A stretch of 64,000 bases of DNA from Dyella sp. SG609 (GCF_012275375.1 NZ_JAAZQJ010000002.1:1-64000); one strand, 5' to 3'; shown: positions 30,621 through 42,446, counted from the first letter of the stretch. Numbers and translations: made by a program. Notes: a model not told the origin generated them from the sequence alone.

Positions 30621-33600
30621 CTACCACAGCATGGAAGTCTCCTGCTCCAGGCGCGCTCCACGCACGGCGGACGGCTGCGGCGCCGTGATGACGAGGGTCG
30701 AGGCGACATAAGCCGGAAGCAGCCGGCTCACGCGGCCCCGAAGCTCATCCGCATTCACGGACTGGCCGGGCCCGGTGACGACGTACGACACCAGCTGCTT
30801 GCGTCCGGGCTCGTCCTCGCGCAGCACGCTCGACGCGTGCGCGATCGCCGGATGCGCGCACAGCAGGGCGTCGATCCGCTCGATGTCGATGGCGGAATCT
30901 GCGCCCGGCGCCGGGCGCCCGGCGGGTGCCTGGAGCACCGGCGAGCCGTCCGCCGACCAATAGGCAAGCTCCCCGGTCCGGTACAGGCGGCGGCCAGCGG
31001 TGAACGGATGGGCGATGAAGCGGCAAGCCGTCGCGGCGGGCGAACCGGCGTGATGGCTTTCGATGCCGTCTCCGGCGAGATACAGGGCGCCCGTCACACC
31101 CGCCGGCACCGGCTGCAGCGTGCCGTCGAGGATATAGGCATGAACCTTCTCCGCGCGCAGGCCCGCCGGCATCGATGCGCCGGGAACCGCGCGCGTGGCG
31201 GCCGACCATGCGCCAAGGATGCGAGCAGTTTCCTCGTCGTCGAGCAGGCTGCGCGTCCCCACGGGCGCGTCCGGCGCCTCGGCCATCGTCTTCAGCACCC
31301 CGGCATAGCCATCCGCGTAGCGCTGCAGCGTGGCCAGGTCGTAGAGATGGCCATGGCCAGTGACCGTGGCGGTGATTCCGTTTGCGTCGCGCTGGAAATC
31401 CATGCCCAGCGGGAAGGCCGAATGCCCCTCGCCGCTGCCTACGTCGAGCTTCTTGCCCAGTTCGTTGAGCTGGTCGTAAACGTGGAAATGGATGTAGTTG
31501 AAGATGACGCCGATCCCGTTCTTCAAGCCGCTGTCGCGCAGGATCGTGGGCAGCGGATAGCGCCGATGCGGGAACAGGCGGCTCTCCGCCTCCATCACGT
31601 CCCGGATCAGGCCGCGCCAGCTGGTGCTGCCGATGCGCATGCGCAGGAACACCGCATTGAGGAACAGGCCGATCAGCTTTTCGGCATCGACCGCCTCGGG
31701 GCGTCCATGGGTGACGATCGCCGTCGCCACGTCGCGGCTGCCGGTCAGCGCGCTCAGCGCGGCCATGTGGGCGGACAGCAAAATCGTCTTCAGCGGAACC
31801 TGGCTTTGCTGGGCCAGGTCGACCAGGCCCTCGAAGGTCCGGTTCGATATTTCGATCAAGGCGTAGTGTTCCGGCGGCGCGTGGGACGCGTCTTCGCGCA
31901 CCGGCAGGACGCTGCGCTGCGCCTCCACCGGCCGATAGCCCGCCAGCATGTCGCGCCAGAAGCGCTGCGTGGTCTCCGCGGCGATCGCCTGCAGCTCCAG
32001 CGCGATGTAGTCGCGGTATTTGATGGGCAGAGGCACGGCGGGCACCGTGCGTTTCTCCAGCCTGGCCTGGTAGCGCTGCATGAACTCGGTCACCAGGCTG
32101 GCATCGCTCCACCCGTCCAGGACGGCGTGATTGAAGCTGAGGGTGAAGCGGAATTCCGCGTCGGTCATGCGATGCACGAACACACGCAGCAGGGGCGGCT
32201 CGTGGACGTCGAAAGGATTGCGCGATTCCTGTCCGCACCACCGGTCGAACGCCGCTTCCCGCTCCGCTTCATCCAGGCCGCGCAAGTCGTCGACGGCCAG
32301 CGGCACGCTGGCGGATCGATGCACCAGCTGCAAGGGCACGCTGTAGCGATCGAAGTCGTAGCTGGTGCGCAGCACCTCATGGCGCAGGGCCAGTTCATCG
32401 AGCACGCCGCGCATCGCCGCCGCGTCGAAAGGCAGGCGCATCGAGGCGCAGAAGACCACGTGATAGAGCGACGAAGCGGTGTCGTAGCGGTTGTAGAACA
32501 CCATGCCCGCCTGCACCTGGCTGAGCGGGTAGGCGTCCTCGATGTGTTCGGGGACGAGCTGGCGATCCGCTTCGGCAATGAGTTCGAACGCCTCCACCGG
32601 GCGCGCCTGCCCGTCCACCGGGAAAGTGGCGATCGCCGCCAGCCTGGCGACGCTCTGATGATCGAACAGATGCGCCAGATCGAAGGCGACGCCCGCGTTC
32701 TGCGCACGCGCCTTCAGCTGTATCGCCAGGATCGAATCACCGCCCAGATCGAAGAAGCTTTCATCCATGCCGACCTGTTCCAGGCCCAGGATGTCGGCGA
32801 ACAGCCGCGCCAGCAGAACCTCTTGCGCGGTGCGCGGTTCGCGGCGTCCGGCCGGGACGAAATCCGGTGCGGGCAACGACTTGTGATCGAGCTTGCCGTT
32901 GTGGGTGAGCGGCAGCGCCTCCAGCAGCACGACCGCCGCCGGCACCATGTACTCGGGCAAGCGCGCGCCGAGCTGGCGGCGCAGCGCGGCAGGATCGGGC
33001 GCCTGGCCCGCGGCGGCCACCACATAGCCGACCAGGCGCTTGTGCCCGGGCTGGTCTTCGCGCGCCACGACCACCGCCTGAGCCACCCCGGCCTGCTCGC
33101 GCAACGCCGCCTCGATCTCGCCCGGCTCGATCCGGAAACCACGGATCTTCACCTGCGCATCGATACGGCCGACGAAAACGAGCTGGCCATCGGCGCGCCA
33201 GCGCACCAGATCGCCGGTGCGGTACAGGCGGCCGCCCGGCGGGCCATAGGGGTCGGCCACGAAGCGCTCGGCGGTCAAGGCGGGACGCCGCAGATAGCCG
33301 CGCGCGAGTCCCGAGCCGGCCAGGTAGAGCTCTCCGGGTACGCCGATCGGAACCGGGCGCAGCCGGCGATCCAGCACGTAGGCGCGCGTGTTGTCCATCG
33401 GCGCGCCGATGGGCACGCCACCATCGGCCTGCCAGAGCGGCGGCAGCGCATGGCAGGTGGCGAAGGTCGTGGTCTCGGTTGGACCGTAGACGTGCACGAT
33501 CCTTGCGTGCGGGCAGGCCTTCATCACTTTCTCGAAGGCTTGCGTCGATGCCGCCTCGCCCCCGCTCCATAGCGTGCGTACGCCAGCCAGGCACTCCGGC

Positions 33601-35738
33601 ATGTCGGCGATAAGGCGAAACAGCGCCGTGGTCAGGAACAGCGCCGTGACCTGTCCGTCCACGATGGTGCGCGCCAAGGCATCGATATCGGTCTTGCCGG
33701 GCGGGGCGACCACGATCTGGCGTCCGCTCAACAGCGGCACCCAGATTTCGTAGGTGGACGCGTCGAAGACCTGCGGTGAGTGCAGCAGCACGCGCTGCTG
33801 GCGATCGTCCTGCCAGCGCCGGTCCAGGGCCAGATCCAGCACGTTGCGATGCGTGACCGCGATGCCCTTGGGCAGGCCGGTCGAGCCGGAGGTGTACATC
33901 GCATAGGCCAGATGGGCCGGCTGCAAGGTATGCATTGGAGCAGTCGGCGGCTGCTGCGCGATCGCTTCGGCTTCTTCCTCCAGCACGACCAGCGCACCCC
34001 AGTGCGTGGGCAGCCGGTCGAGCAGATCCGCCTGCGTGACCAGCACCGGCGCCATGCTCTCGCTCAGCATCTGCGTCAGGCGCTCGGCGGGGTAATCCGG
34101 ATCCAGCGGCAGATAGGCGGCGCCCGCCTTGACGATGGCCAGGGTGGCCGTCAGCAGTTCGGGCGAACGCTCCAGGCACAAACCCACCAGCACATCCGGC
34201 CCCACGCCCAGCGATTGCAGGTGGTGCGCGAGACGGTTGGCGTCCGCGTCGAGCTCGCCGTACGTCATCGTCCGATCGCCGGCACGCATCGCGACGGCAT
34301 CGGGTGTGCGCGTGGCGACGGTGGCAAAGGCATCGGCCAGATTGTCCGCGGGCACGGCGTGCGCCGTCGCGTTCCAGTGCTCCAGCACATGCAGGCGCTC
34401 GGATGCCTCGAGCAGGTCGATCCGGTCCAGCGGCAGATCCGGTTGCGCGGTCGCTGCCGACAGCAGGCGCAGAAACCGGTCGACCAGGCGTTGCGCGGTA
34501 TCCGGTTCGTACAGATCGAGCGCGTATTCCAGGTCGCAGCCCAGCCCCGCGGGCGCGCCATCGGCGTCGAACTCCTCGACGAAGCCGAAGCCCAGGTCGT
34601 ACTTGGCGACGGCCACGTGCATGAAATCGAGGGTCAACTGCAAGTCCGCGAAAGCGCTCGCCGCGGCGGCATTGTTGTTGAGCACCAGCGCGACCTGGAA
34701 CAACGGGTGCGCGCCCTGGGTGCGCTGCGGATTGACCAGCTCGACGACGCGCTCGAAGGGCAGCGCCTGATGGGAAAAGGCGGCGAGATCGACAGCGCGT
34801 ACGCGGCGGATCAGTTCGCGCAAACCCGGTTGGCCCGAGGTGTCCGTGCGCAGCACCAGCAGGTTGACGAACAGGCCGACCATCGCCTCCATCGCTTCGT
34901 CGTCGCGGCCGGCGACGGACGTTCCGATCGGCAGATCGTCGCCCGCGCCATGCAAGGACAGCAGCGCCGCCACCGCGGCATGCAGTGCCATGAACAGGCT
35001 GGCCTGGGTTTCGCGGGCCAGCTCGCGCAGACGGCGGTGCACCGGCGCGGGGATTCTGAAAACCACGCTCGCCCCGCGGTGGCTGGCATGCGCGGGACGC
35101 GGCCGGTCGGCGGCGATCGTCAGCTGTTCCGGCAGGCCGGCCAGCGCCGATGTCCAATAGTCGATCTCGTGCGCCACACTGCTGGCCGGATCGTGCGCCT
35201 CGTTCATCCATTCGCGTTGCCACAGGCTGTAATCCGCGTACTGCACCGGCAGCGGCGCCCAGGCCGGCGCCTGGCCGCGGCAGCGCGCCGCGTAGGCGGC
35301 CGCCAGGTCGCCGGTGAGCGGCGCGAGCGAGCTGCCATCGCTGGCGATGTGATGCAACAGCAGCAGCAAAACGTGCTCGTCCGGCCCCAGCCGGAACAAG
35401 GTCGCGCGGATGGGGATTTCCGTGGCCAGGTCGAAGACGTGCCCGGCCGCCTCGCATTGCGCCGCTTCCAGCGCGCCGGCATCGACCTCGCGCAGCTCGA
35501 ACGGAACCCGGGCCTGTGCGGCTTCGCGCACGATCTGCCGGCCCACGCCTTCGACGTCGGCGAAGACGGTGCGCAGGCTTTCATGCCGGCTCGCCACGTC
35601 GTCCAGCGCCGCCTGCAGCGCATCCGCGCGCAGCGCGCCGCGCAGCTTCAGCAGCAGCGGCACGTTGAACAAGGTGTTCGGGCCTTGCAGCTGCTGCAGG
35701 AACCAGAGCCGTTGCTGGGCGTACGACAAGGGGATCAT
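30621..35738 (-). CDS. NRPS, C-A-T-C with a degenerate C-terminal adenylation remnant
   Basis: 1705 residues from ATG 35738 (ATGA overlap with the preceding NRPS). Domains: C at about 1-440 with HHIASDG; A at about 450-960 with [10 protein letters not shown] with carrier Ser near 1000 in FDLGGDSIL; second C at about 1080-1510 with NHAVLDGW. Residues from about 1530 to the end resemble only the C-terminal part of an A domain. There the A7 motif reads YRTGEL (Glu for the usual Asp), A8 is lost, and the A10 lysine is missing ([10 protein letters not shown]). Pocket residues of the intact A domain read DAYFWGVTF plus Lys, suggesting a branched aliphatic residue. No thioesterase or reductase follows. 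The terminal C domain may release the chain onto a soluble nucleophile. Confidence 0.93.
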   Translation of the reverse strand: MIPLSYAQQRLWFLQQLQGPNTLFNVPLLLKLRGALRADALQAALDDVASRHESLRTVFADVEGVGRQIVREAAQARVPFELREVDAGALEAAQCEAAGHVFDLATEIPIRATLFRLGPDEHVLLLLLHHIASDGSSLAPLTGDLAAAYAARCRGQAPAWAPLPVQYADYSLWQREWMNEAHDPASSVAHEIDYWTSALAGLPEQLTIAADRPRPAHASHRGASVVFRIPAPVHRRLRELARETQASLFMALHAAVAALLSLHGAGDDLPIGTSVAGRDDEAMEAMVGLFVNLLVLRTDTSGQPGLRELIRRVRAVDLAAFSHQALPFERVVELVNPQRTQGAHPLFQVALVLNNNAAAASAFADLQLTLDFMHVAVAKYDLGFGFVEEFDADGAPAGLGCDLEYALDLYEPDTAQRLVDRFLRLLSAATAQPDLPLDRIDLLEASERLHVLEHWNATAHAVPADNLADAFATVATRTPDAVAMRAGDRTMTYGELDADANRLAHHLQSLGVGPDVLVGLCLERSPELLTATLAIVKAGAAYLPLDPDYPAERLTQMLSESMAPVLVTQADLLDRLPTHWGALVVLEEEAEAIAQQPPTAPMHTLQPAHLAYAMYTSGSTGLPKGIAVTHRNVLDLALDRRWQDDRQQRVLLHSPQVFDASTYEIWVPLLSGRQIVVAPPGKTDIDALARTIVDGQVTALFLTTALFRLIADMPECLAGVRTLWSGGEAASTQAFEKVMKACPHARIVHVYGPTETTTFATCHALPPLWQADGGVPIGAPMDNTRAYVLDRRLRPVPIGVPGELYLAGSGLARGYLRRPALTAERFVADPYGPPGGRLYRTGDLVRWRADGQLVFVGRIDAQVKIRGFRIEPGEIEAALREQAGVAQAVVVAREDQPGHKRLVGYVVAAAGQAPDPAALRRQLGARLPEYMVPAAVVLLEALPLTHNGKLDHKSLPAPDFVPAGRREPRTAQEVLLARLFADILGLEQVGMDESFFDLGGDSILAIQLKARAQNAGVAFDLAHLFDHQSVARLAAIATFPVDGQARPVEAFELIAEADRQLVPEHIEDAYPLSQVQAGMVFYNRYDTASSLYHVVFCASMRLPFDAAAMRGVLDELALRHEVLRTSYDFDRYSVPLQLVHRSASVPLAVDDLRGLDEAEREAAFDRWCGQESRNPFDVHEPPLLRVFVHRMTDAEFRFTLSFNHAVLDGWSDASLVTEFMQRYQARLEKRTVPAVPLPIKYRDYIALELQAIAAETTQRFWRDMLAGYRPVEAQRSVLPVREDASHAPPEHYALIEISNRTFEGLVDLAQQSQVPLKTILLSAHMAALSALTGSRDVATAIVTHGRPEAVDAEKLIGLFLNAVFLRMRIGSTSWRGLIRDVMEAESRLFPHRRYPLPTILRDSGLKNGIGVIFNYIHFHVYDQLNELGKKLDVGSGEGHSAFPLGMDFQRDANGITATVTGHGHLYDLATLQRYADGYAGVLKTMAEAPDAPVGTRSLLDDEETARILGAWSAATRAVPGASMPAGLRAEKVHAYILDGTLQPVPAGVTGALYLAGDGIESHHAGSPAATACRFIAHPFTAGRRLYRTGELAYWSADGSPVLQAPAGRPAPGADSAIDIERIDALLCAHPAIAHASSVLREDEPGRKQLVSYVVTGPGQSVNADELRGRVSRLLPAYVASTLVITAPQPSAVRGARLEQETSMLW

Positions 35739-38700
35739 GAGGGGGATTCCGTGGCGCGCATGGGGCGCAGCGGCGCGCGGGCAGGACGGCGCGCCGTTTC
35801 CATGCGCGCGGCGAGCTGGGCGACCGTCGGCGCGTCGAAAATATCGGCCAGCGGGACCTCGGCGCTCATGACGCTGCGGATGCGCGAGATCAGGCGCGCC
35901 GCCAGCAGGGAATGGCCGCCCAGTTCGAAGAAGCTGTCGTCCACGCCGACCTGGTGCAGGCCCAGCACTTCGGCGAACAGGCCCGCCAGCGCCTGTTCCT
36001 GCGGCGTGCCCGGCGCGCGTGCCTGCGCGCGGTCGAAGTCCGGCGCGGGCAGGGCGCGGTGATCGAGCTTGCCGTTGGCGGTGAGCGGCAGCGCGGGCAG
36101 CGGCACGAGCGCAGCCGGCACCATGTAGGCGGGCAGGCGCTCGCCAAGCGCCCGGCGCAGGGCGGCGGTGTCCAGCGTGCGGTCCGGCGCGCCGACGAGG
36201 TAGGCCACCAATTGCTTCTGTCCGGGCCGGTCCTCGCGCACCACCACCGCCGCCTGCCGCACGCCAGGCTGGGCCAGCAGGGCCGCTTCGATCTCCACCG
36301 GTTCGATGCGGAAGCCGCGCAGCTTCACTTGGCGGTCCGCGCGCCCGACGAAATCCAGCGTGCCGTCCGCACGCCAGCGCACCAGATCGCCGGTGCGGTA
36401 CAGGCGCTCGCCGGCATGGAACGGATCGGCCACGAAGCGCTCCGCGGTCAGCGCGGGACGCGACAGATAGCCGCGGGCCAGGCCGGACCCGCCGAGGTAC
36501 AGCTCGCCCACCTGGCCGACCGATGCCAGCTGCAAGGCGCTGTCGAGCACGCAGGCGCGCATGTTGTCGAGCGGCGCGCCGATGGGCAGGCTGCCGGCCG
36601 GTTGCGATCTGGCGCGCATGGGGTGCAGGGTGGCGAACGTGGTCGTTTCGGTCGGGCCGTAGGCGTTGCACATGGTCAGCCGCGGACACGCCGCCAGCAG
36701 CCTGGCGACGTGCGGCGGCGACAAGACTTCGCCGCCGGAGATGACCCGCCGCAGGCCGGCGAAGGCTGCCACGTCCTCGTCGACCATGAGGTGGAACAGG
36801 CCCGCGGTGACCCATAGATCGGTGATCCCGCCCGCCACGACCGCGCGCGCCAGCTCCCGCGCGCCGAGCTTGCCGCGCGGAGCGACGACGATGCGCCAGC
36901 CGCGCAGCAGCGGCACCCAGATCTCGAAGGTGGAAGCGTCGAACGCCAGCGGCGCATGCAGCAGCAGGCGCCGCTCGCCGCCGTCCTGCCAGCGGTGATC
37001 GAACGCCAGGTCGATCACGTTGCGCTGCGTGACGACGATGCCCTTGGGGGCGCCGGTCGATCCCGAGGTGTAGGTGGCGTAAGCCAGATGCTCGTCCTGC
37101 AACCCGTGCGGCGGCGCCAGCTCCGGTTGCGCATCGATCTCCGCCGCTTGCTCGTCCAGGACCAGCATCAGGCCCCAGTGCGCCGGCAGCCGATCGCGCA
37201 ACGCCGCCTCGGTGAGCACGATGGGCGCCATGCTTTCGTTGAGTATGGCGGCGAGCCGTTCGGCGGGATGCTCCGGGTCCAGCGACAGATAGGCGCCGCC
37301 GGCCTTGACGATGGCGAGCATGGCCACCAGCAGGTCCAGCGAACGCTCCATGCACAGCCCCACCAGCACGTCCGGGCCGACACCCAGGCCGCGCAGGTAA
37401 TGCGCGAGCTGGTTGGCGCGGCGATCGAGCTGGCCGTAGCTGAGCGTGCGTTCGCCGTCGGATGCAACGACGGCGTCGGGATCGCGCGCTGCTTGCGCCG
37501 CGAACAGGTCGGGCAGGGTGCCTGGCGGCATCGGCCGGGCGGTGCGGTTCCACTGGTTCAGCAGGCGGTCGCGTTCTTCTTCGCCGAGCAGGTCGACACG
37601 GCTCAGGGGCAGGTCCGGCCGCTTCGTCACCGTGGCGATCAGGCGAGCCAGCTTTTCGGCGTAGCCCTCGATGGTGGCGCGGTCGTAAAGATCGACCATG
37701 TATTCGATGCTGCAGGACAGTCCGTGCGCGCTTCCATCCGCTTCCGACTGCTCGATGAACTCGAACGTCAGGTCGTACTTGGCGGTGCCCAGCGGCAGGA
37801 ATTCCGTACGCACCGCCAGGTCCGGCATCGCAAGGCTGGCGTTGCGATTGTTCTGCAGCACCATCGCCACCTGGAACAAGGGATGCTGCGACGACTGGCG
37901 CAAGGGATTGACCATGTTGACCAGGCGCTCGAACGGCACCTCCTGGTGCGAATAGATCGCCAGGTCCGTTTCGCGCACCCGATCGAGCAGCTGATGGAAG
38001 GAGGGATCGCCGGAGGTATCGGTGCGCAATACCAGCAGGTTGACGAAGAAGCCCACCAGGTTGTTCAAGGCCTCGTCATGGCGCCCGGCCACCGAGGTGC
38101 CGATGGGCAGGTCGGTGCCGCCGCCGAGCCGGGTCAACAGCGCGGCGACCAGCGCGTGCAGCACCATGAACAGGCTGCAGCGGTGCCGGCTCGCCAGCTC
38201 GTGCAGGTCGCGCAGCACGGCGGGACCGAAGTCGACCTCGACGCTGTCGCCGGCATGGACGGTCCTGCCCGGGCGCGGGCGATCCGGCACCAGGCCGGTC
38301 TGCTCGGGAAGCCCGACCAGCTTGTCTTTCCAGAACGCCAGCTGCCGCGCGATGTCGCTGTCCGGATCGGATTCCTGCGCCATCCACTCCTGCTGCCACA
38401 GCGCGTAGTCGGCGTACTGCACCGGCAGCGGCGGCTGATCCGGTGCGGCGCCGCGGCGCCGGGCGGCGTAGGCGATGCTCAGGTCTTCCATCAAGGGCGC
38501 CCAGGACCAGCCGTCGCTGGCGATGTGCTGGACCAGCAGCACCAGCGTGTGGCGGCGCTGCGCCACCCGGAACAGCGCGGCGCGGAGCGGGATATCCCGG
38601 GTCAGGTCGAAGCGGTATTCGGAGAACGCCCTTGCCGACTGCGCCAGCGTTGCCTCAGTGGCATCGCTCCGCTCGAAGGTCAGTTCGACCGCGGCCGGAT

Positions 38701-38914
38701 CGAGCACGACCTGCTCGCCCACGCCGTTTGCTTCGCGGAAGATGGTGCGCAGGACCTCGTGCCGGACGATCACGTCCCGCACCGCCGCCTGCAAGGCGTC
38801 CGCGTCCAGCTCGCCTTCCAGGTGCAAGGCCAGGGGCACGTTGAAGGTGGTGCTGGGGCCTTCGAGCTTGTGCAGGAACCACAGGCGCTGCTGGGCGAGG
38901 GACATGGGAATCAT
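35735..38914 (-). CDS. NRPS elongation module C-A-T, predicted valine-type
   Basis: 1059 residues, with ATGA overlaps at both ends. C domain 1-440: [19 protein letters not shown] and QHIASDG (second His of HHxxxDG kept, first is Gln). A domain about 460-960: [35 protein letters not shown] and NGKLDHR. T domain carrier Ser near residue 998 in [14 protein letters not shown]. Aligning A4-A5 with GrsA gives pocket residues DAFWIGATF plus the A10 Lys, nine of ten identical to the valine code DAFWIGGTFK. So Val, or a close beta-branched residue, is likely. There is no epimerisation or methylation domain. It probably receives the residue from the A-MT-T protein. Confidence 0.95.
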   Translation of the reverse strand: MIPMSLAQQRLWFLHKLEGPSTTFNVPLALHLEGELDADALQAAVRDVIVRHEVLRTIFREANGVGEQVVLDPAAVELTFERSDATEATLAQSARAFSEYRFDLTRDIPLRAALFRVAQRRHTLVLLVQHIASDGWSWAPLMEDLSIAYAARRRGAAPDQPPLPVQYADYALWQQEWMAQESDPDSDIARQLAFWKDKLVGLPEQTGLVPDRPRPGRTVHAGDSVEVDFGPAVLRDLHELASRHRCSLFMVLHALVAALLTRLGGGTDLPIGTSVAGRHDEALNNLVGFFVNLLVLRTDTSGDPSFHQLLDRVRETDLAIYSHQEVPFERLVNMVNPLRQSSQHPLFQVAMVLQNNRNASLAMPDLAVRTEFLPLGTAKYDLTFEFIEQSEADGSAHGLSCSIEYMVDLYDRATIEGYAEKLARLIATVTKRPDLPLSRVDLLGEEERDRLLNQWNRTARPMPPGTLPDLFAAQAARDPDAVVASDGERTLSYGQLDRRANQLAHYLRGLGVGPDVLVGLCMERSLDLLVAMLAIVKAGGAYLSLDPEHPAERLAAILNESMAPIVLTEAALRDRLPAHWGLMLVLDEQAAEIDAQPELAPPHGLQDEHLAYATYTSGSTGAPKGIVVTQRNVIDLAFDHRWQDGGERRLLLHAPLAFDASTFEIWVPLLRGWRIVVAPRGKLGARELARAVVAGGITDLWVTAGLFHLMVDEDVAAFAGLRRVISGGEVLSPPHVARLLAACPRLTMCNAYGPTETTTFATLHPMRARSQPAGSLPIGAPLDNMRACVLDSALQLASVGQVGELYLGGSGLARGYLSRPALTAERFVADPFHAGERLYRTGDLVRWRADGTLDFVGRADRQVKLRGFRIEPVEIEAALLAQPGVRQAAVVVREDRPGQKQLVAYLVGAPDRTLDTAALRRALGERLPAYMVPAALVPLPALPLTANGKLDHRALPAPDFDRAQARAPGTPQEQALAGLFAEVLGLHQVGVDDSFFELGGHSLLAARLISRIRSVMSAEVPLADIFDAPTVAQLAARMETARRPARAPLRPMRATESPS

Positions 38915-41900
38915 TGGGCGGACTCGCTTGGTTGCATGCGGCGCAGGCGCAGGCGGGTGGAATGGCGCGCATGGGCCAGCTGCTCGGCTTGCGCAGACAA
39001 GGTGGGGGCCTCGAACAGGGTGCGGATCGGAACATCCACGTTGAGCGTGTCGCGCATGCGGCTGGCGAGCTGGATCGCCAGCAGCGAATTGCCGCCCAGC
39101 TCGAAAAAGTGATCGCCGCGTCCGACCTGCCAGACGCCCAGCAGGTTTTCCCACAGCTCCGCCAGCAGCTGTTCGACACGGCCTTGCGGCGGCTCGTAGG
39201 CATGGCGCAGCACGGCGGCGCCGGTCGGCGCGGGCAAGGCCTGGCGATCGAGCTTGCCGTTGGCGGTAAGCGGCAGCTCGGCCAGCACGACGATCGAGGC
39301 GGGCAGCATGAAGGCGGGCAGATGTTCGGCGAGGCGCTCGCGCAGCGCCGCCACGTAGCCGCGATGGTCCTGCATGGCGCCGGGGTCGTGGCAGAGCGGC
39401 GAACCCGCGGCGACGGCCGGCGCCAGATACAGGCCGTCGAGCGCGGCGCCAGGCGCATCGGATACGGGCAGGAACACGGCATCGAAATGCCGGCCGGTGC
39501 GGTCCGGCGACCAGGTGGCGGCCACCTGGTAGCCGAGTTCGGCGCCGAGCGCTTTCAGGTCTTCGGGGTCCAGCGCGGGCGCCGATGCATCTTCGCGTTC
39601 GCCCCAGACCCGGCGCGAGATGTCGAACTCGCCGGTCAGCCGGGCGTTGACGATGGCGCTCACCCGCAGGCCTTCGGCACCGGCGTCCAGCAAACGCTGG
39701 CGCAACGATGCCATTGTGTCGACCTCGCGGCCCCACGCCAGCGTGGGCAGCGCGGCGGCGGAACGCAGGCGCGTGCCGCGCTTGTGCAGCACGACGTCGT
39801 AGCGATAGCGCGTCATTTCGTTGCGGGCGCGCCCGCGCTTGAGCTGGATGTCGACACCGGCCAGGTCTTCGACGTGTTGCGGCAGCGCCGAGAAATAGCC
39901 TGGATCGACCAGCATCTCGTTTTCCAGCCGCATTTCCTCTTCGGCCACGTGGCGAATGGCGCGCGCATCGCCGCCGCCGGCGCGGTGCCAGGCGACGGAG
40001 GTGGCGAAGCAGCGCATGAGGCGGAAATCGGGCACGTCGCCGATCAATATGCGTCCGCCGGGAGCCAGCAGCGCCGCGCACTGCCGCAGCACCGCCGTCA
40101 GGTAACCGGCGCCGGGAAAGTATTGCAGGACCGAATTGATCACGATGGTGTCGAAACCGCCCTGCGGCAGGCCGCCGATCTCATGCGCGGGCTGGCAGCG
40201 CAGATCCACGCGTTCGCGCAGCTGCGGATGGTCCGCCACCCTGGCTTGCAGGGACTCGATGACCGGCAGCGAAAAATCCGTGCCGCAATAAAACGCGCAA
40301 TGCGGCGCCACTTTCCACAGGATCAGGCCGGTGCCGACGCCGATCTCCAGCAGCCGCCGCGGGCGCAGGTCCAGGATCCTGCCGACGATCGCATCCCGCC
40401 ATTCGCGCATTTCTTCCAGCGGAATCGGAGCGCCGTCGTAGCTGCTGTTCCAGCCGCCGAAATCCTCGTCGTCCGCCAGCTCCGCGTGCTGGCTGTACAG
40501 GCCGTCATGCAGTACCTGCCATTGCTCGACCTGCTGCGCCTCGTAGTCCGCGTCCCGCATCGCCTCCTGCTGCCCATGCCTGGGCACGACGTAGCCGACC
40601 AGTTGCCGGTGGCCGGTGCGATCCTCGCGCATCAGCACGGCCGCCTGCGCCACGCTGGCGTCGCGCCTGAGCCAGGTTTCGATCTCGTCGAGTTCGATGC
40701 GCAGGCCGTGGAGCTTGACCTGCTGATCGGCGCGCCCGACGAAGCACAGGGAGCCGTCCGCCAGCTGCCGCGCGATATCGCCGGTGCGATACATGCGGCT
40801 GCCCGGCGGGCCGAACGGGTCGGGATGAAAGCGGGCCGCGGTCAAGCCAGGGCGATGCAGATAACCGCGCGCCAGGCCCGCGCCGGCCAGATACAGTTCG
40901 CCGGCGTGGCCTTCCGGCACACACCGCAAGGCGGCGTCCAGAACATAGGCAGCCGCGCCAGCCACGGGATTTCCGATCGGCACGGCGGCCTTCGCCTCCG
41001 TGCCGATCGGCGCTGACATCAGTGCATCGACGGTAGCTTCGGTCGGTCCATAAGCATTGACCAGGCGATGCATGCGAGCCCACCGGGCAGCAAGCTCCGC
41101 AGGACACGCCTCGCCGCCCACGACCAAGGTCTCCACGCCGGGCAGATCGCCCGGCGCCATCAAGGCCAGCAGGCTCGGCGGCAAGGCCAGGTGGGTGATG
41201 CGCTGCCGCTCGCACAGCGCCGCCAGGCTGGCGCCGGGAAGCAGCTCGTCGGACGGAGCCAGCACCAGGCATGCGCCGAGCGCGAGCGCCATGGCGATCT
41301 CGGCGAAAGAAGCGTCGAAAGACAGCGACGCAAACTGCAATACGCGGCTAGCCGGTCCGATGCGCAGCCGCTCGCGGTAGGTGGCTGCCAGCGCGGCGAC
41401 GCCGGCATGGGTCACCACCACGCCTTTGGGCTGGCCGGTCGAGCCCGAGGTATAGATCACATAGGCGGCGCGCTGCGCGGCTTCCGCGTCGTGCGCGATC
41501 CCGATCCGCGCGGACGCCAGCGCCTCGATCCCGCTGTGGAGGTCCGCATCGTCCAGAAGATGGACGGGCAGTTCAGGCGGAGTCTTCAGGACCGTCTCGC
41601 GGAAACAGAGCACGCAAGCCGGAGCCGCCTCCTCGAGCATGTAGATCAGCCGCTGCTCGGGATAATCCGGATCGAGCGGCAGATAAGCCGCGCCGAGCTT
41701 GTGCAACGCCAGAATCGCCACGATCGATTCGAACGATCGCGGCAGCGCCATGGCGACGATATCCTCCGGTCGAATGCCTTTTGCGGACAACCATGTGGCC
41801 AGCTGGTTGGCGCGCGCATCCAGTTCGGCATAGCTCAGCCGGGCATCGCCAAAGACCAGCGCAGTGGCATGCGGAGTCAGGTCGACCTGCCGCTCGAACA

Positions 41901-41985
41901 GCGCGGCAAAACCGACGTCGGGAAGGCCCGCTTGCGTAGCCTCCGGCACGTCAATGTAAGCGCCATCGAGCGGGAACCCTTCCAT
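38911..41985 (-). CDS. NRPS loading protein A-MT-T
   Basis: 1024 residues with no condensation domain, so it should start the chain. A domain: YVIYTSGSTGQPKG (175-188), FDASFAEI, NAYGPTEAT (310-318), YRTGD, and A10 NGKLDR with Lys911. A methyltransferase is inserted between A8/A9 and A10, about residues 485-800, with GWNSSYDGAPIPLEEMREW and the SAM loop LLEIGVGTG at 545-553. This is the position and form of cis N-methyltransferases. T domain: Ser967 in FFELGGNSL. Pocket residues by alignment to GrsA are DAAAVGAVD plus Lys, which I cannot assign; the code shares seven positions with the arginine code DVADVGAIDK but lacks its acidic residue at the fourth place. The first residue is probably N-methylated. 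Confidence 0.93.
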   Translation of the reverse strand: MEGFPLDGAYIDVPEATQAGLPDVGFAALFERQVDLTPHATALVFGDARLSYAELDARANQLATWLSAKGIRPEDIVAMALPRSFESIVAILALHKLGAAYLPLDPDYPEQRLIYMLEEAAPACVLCFRETVLKTPPELPVHLLDDADLHSGIEALASARIGIAHDAEAAQRAAYVIYTSGSTGQPKGVVVTHAGVAALAATYRERLRIGPASRVLQFASLSFDASFAEIAMALALGACLVLAPSDELLPGASLAALCERQRITHLALPPSLLALMAPGDLPGVETLVVGGEACPAELAARWARMHRLVNAYGPTEATVDALMSAPIGTEAKAAVPIGNPVAGAAAYVLDAALRCVPEGHAGELYLAGAGLARGYLHRPGLTAARFHPDPFGPPGSRMYRTGDIARQLADGSLCFVGRADQQVKLHGLRIELDEIETWLRRDASVAQAAVLMREDRTGHRQLVGYVVPRHGQQEAMRDADYEAQQVEQWQVLHDGLYSQHAELADDEDFGGWNSSYDGAPIPLEEMREWRDAIVGRILDLRPRRLLEIGVGTGLILWKVAPHCAFYCGTDFSLPVIESLQARVADHPQLRERVDLRCQPAHEIGGLPQGGFDTIVINSVLQYFPGAGYLTAVLRQCAALLAPGGRILIGDVPDFRLMRCFATSVAWHRAGGGDARAIRHVAEEEMRLENEMLVDPGYFSALPQHVEDLAGVDIQLKRGRARNEMTRYRYDVVLHKRGTRLRSAAALPTLAWGREVDTMASLRQRLLDAGAEGLRVSAIVNARLTGEFDISRRVWGEREDASAPALDPEDLKALGAELGYQVAATWSPDRTGRHFDAVFLPVSDAPGAALDGLYLAPAVAAGSPLCHDPGAMQDHRGYVAALRERLAEHLPAFMLPASIVVLAELPLTANGKLDRQALPAPTGAAVLRHAYEPPQGRVEQLLAELWENLLGVWQVGRGDHFFELGGNSLLAIQLASRMRDTLNVDVPIRTLFEAPTLSAQAEQLAHARHSTRLRLRRMQPSESAQ

Positions 41986-42077
41986 GGCCCATGAACCTCT
42001 GGTCGCCCTTGAACGGGCAGGTTTGGTTCAATCGGTATGCCGACGCGTCGCTGGTGTCGGCGTCCAGTTGCGTTTGC

Positions 42078-42296
42078 CTAGGCGGTTGGATGTTCCATCG
42101 CCGCGATGAGGCTCCTGGGCCGCATGTCGGTCCAGCTCCGGTCTACATAATCCATGCAGTCTGCTCGCGCTGCCGGCCCGAAAGCCGTCGTCCAGCCCGC
42201 CGGAATCGCCGCGAAATCGGGCCAGAGCGAATGCTGGCCTTCGTCGTTGACGAGCACCAGGAAGATGCCCTTGTCGTCATCGAATGGGTTGCTCAT
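42078..42296 (-). CDS. MbtH-like NRPS helper protein
   Basis: 72 residues from ATG 42296, with GGAGAAGGA just upstream. All family marks are present: [25 protein letters not shown], cited for NPF and SLWP; PAGW; and [17 protein letters not shown]. MbtH-like proteins bind adenylation domains and are needed for their solubility or activity. It is the first gene of the NRPS operon, 92 bases before the loading protein. A candidate promoter lies about 120 bases upstream. Confidence 0.95.
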   Translation of the reverse strand: MSNPFDDDKGIFLVLVNDEGQHSLWPDFAAIPAGWTTAFGPAARADCMDYVDRSWTDMRPRSLIAAMEHPTA

Positions 42297-42417
42297 GAGA
42301 ATCCTTCTCCTCGCACCGTTTGCTGCGATCAAATCAAAAACGCTGTAGCCAGCGTGACGAAAATATGAAATCGGTGGGCGCTTCCAAAAACCCGGTTGTG
42401 CTCGGGTATAGCGATCG

Positions 42418-42446
42418 AATATCTACCGACAAGATGTGACTGTCAA
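42418..42446 (-). promoter_or_regulatory. candidate sigma-70 promoter of the NRPS operon
   Basis: On the minus strand TTGACA (42446-42441), a 17-base spacer, and GATATT (42423-42418). The -35 box is perfect and the -10 matches TATAAT at four of six positions. Transcription would start near 42411, giving a leader of about 115 bases before MbtH. Confidence 0.55.

Noticed and set aside
23724-42296. Siderophore cluster
   Set aside because: No cyclisation domain, hydroxamate or catechol genes, no TonB receptor and no efflux pump in or next to the operon.
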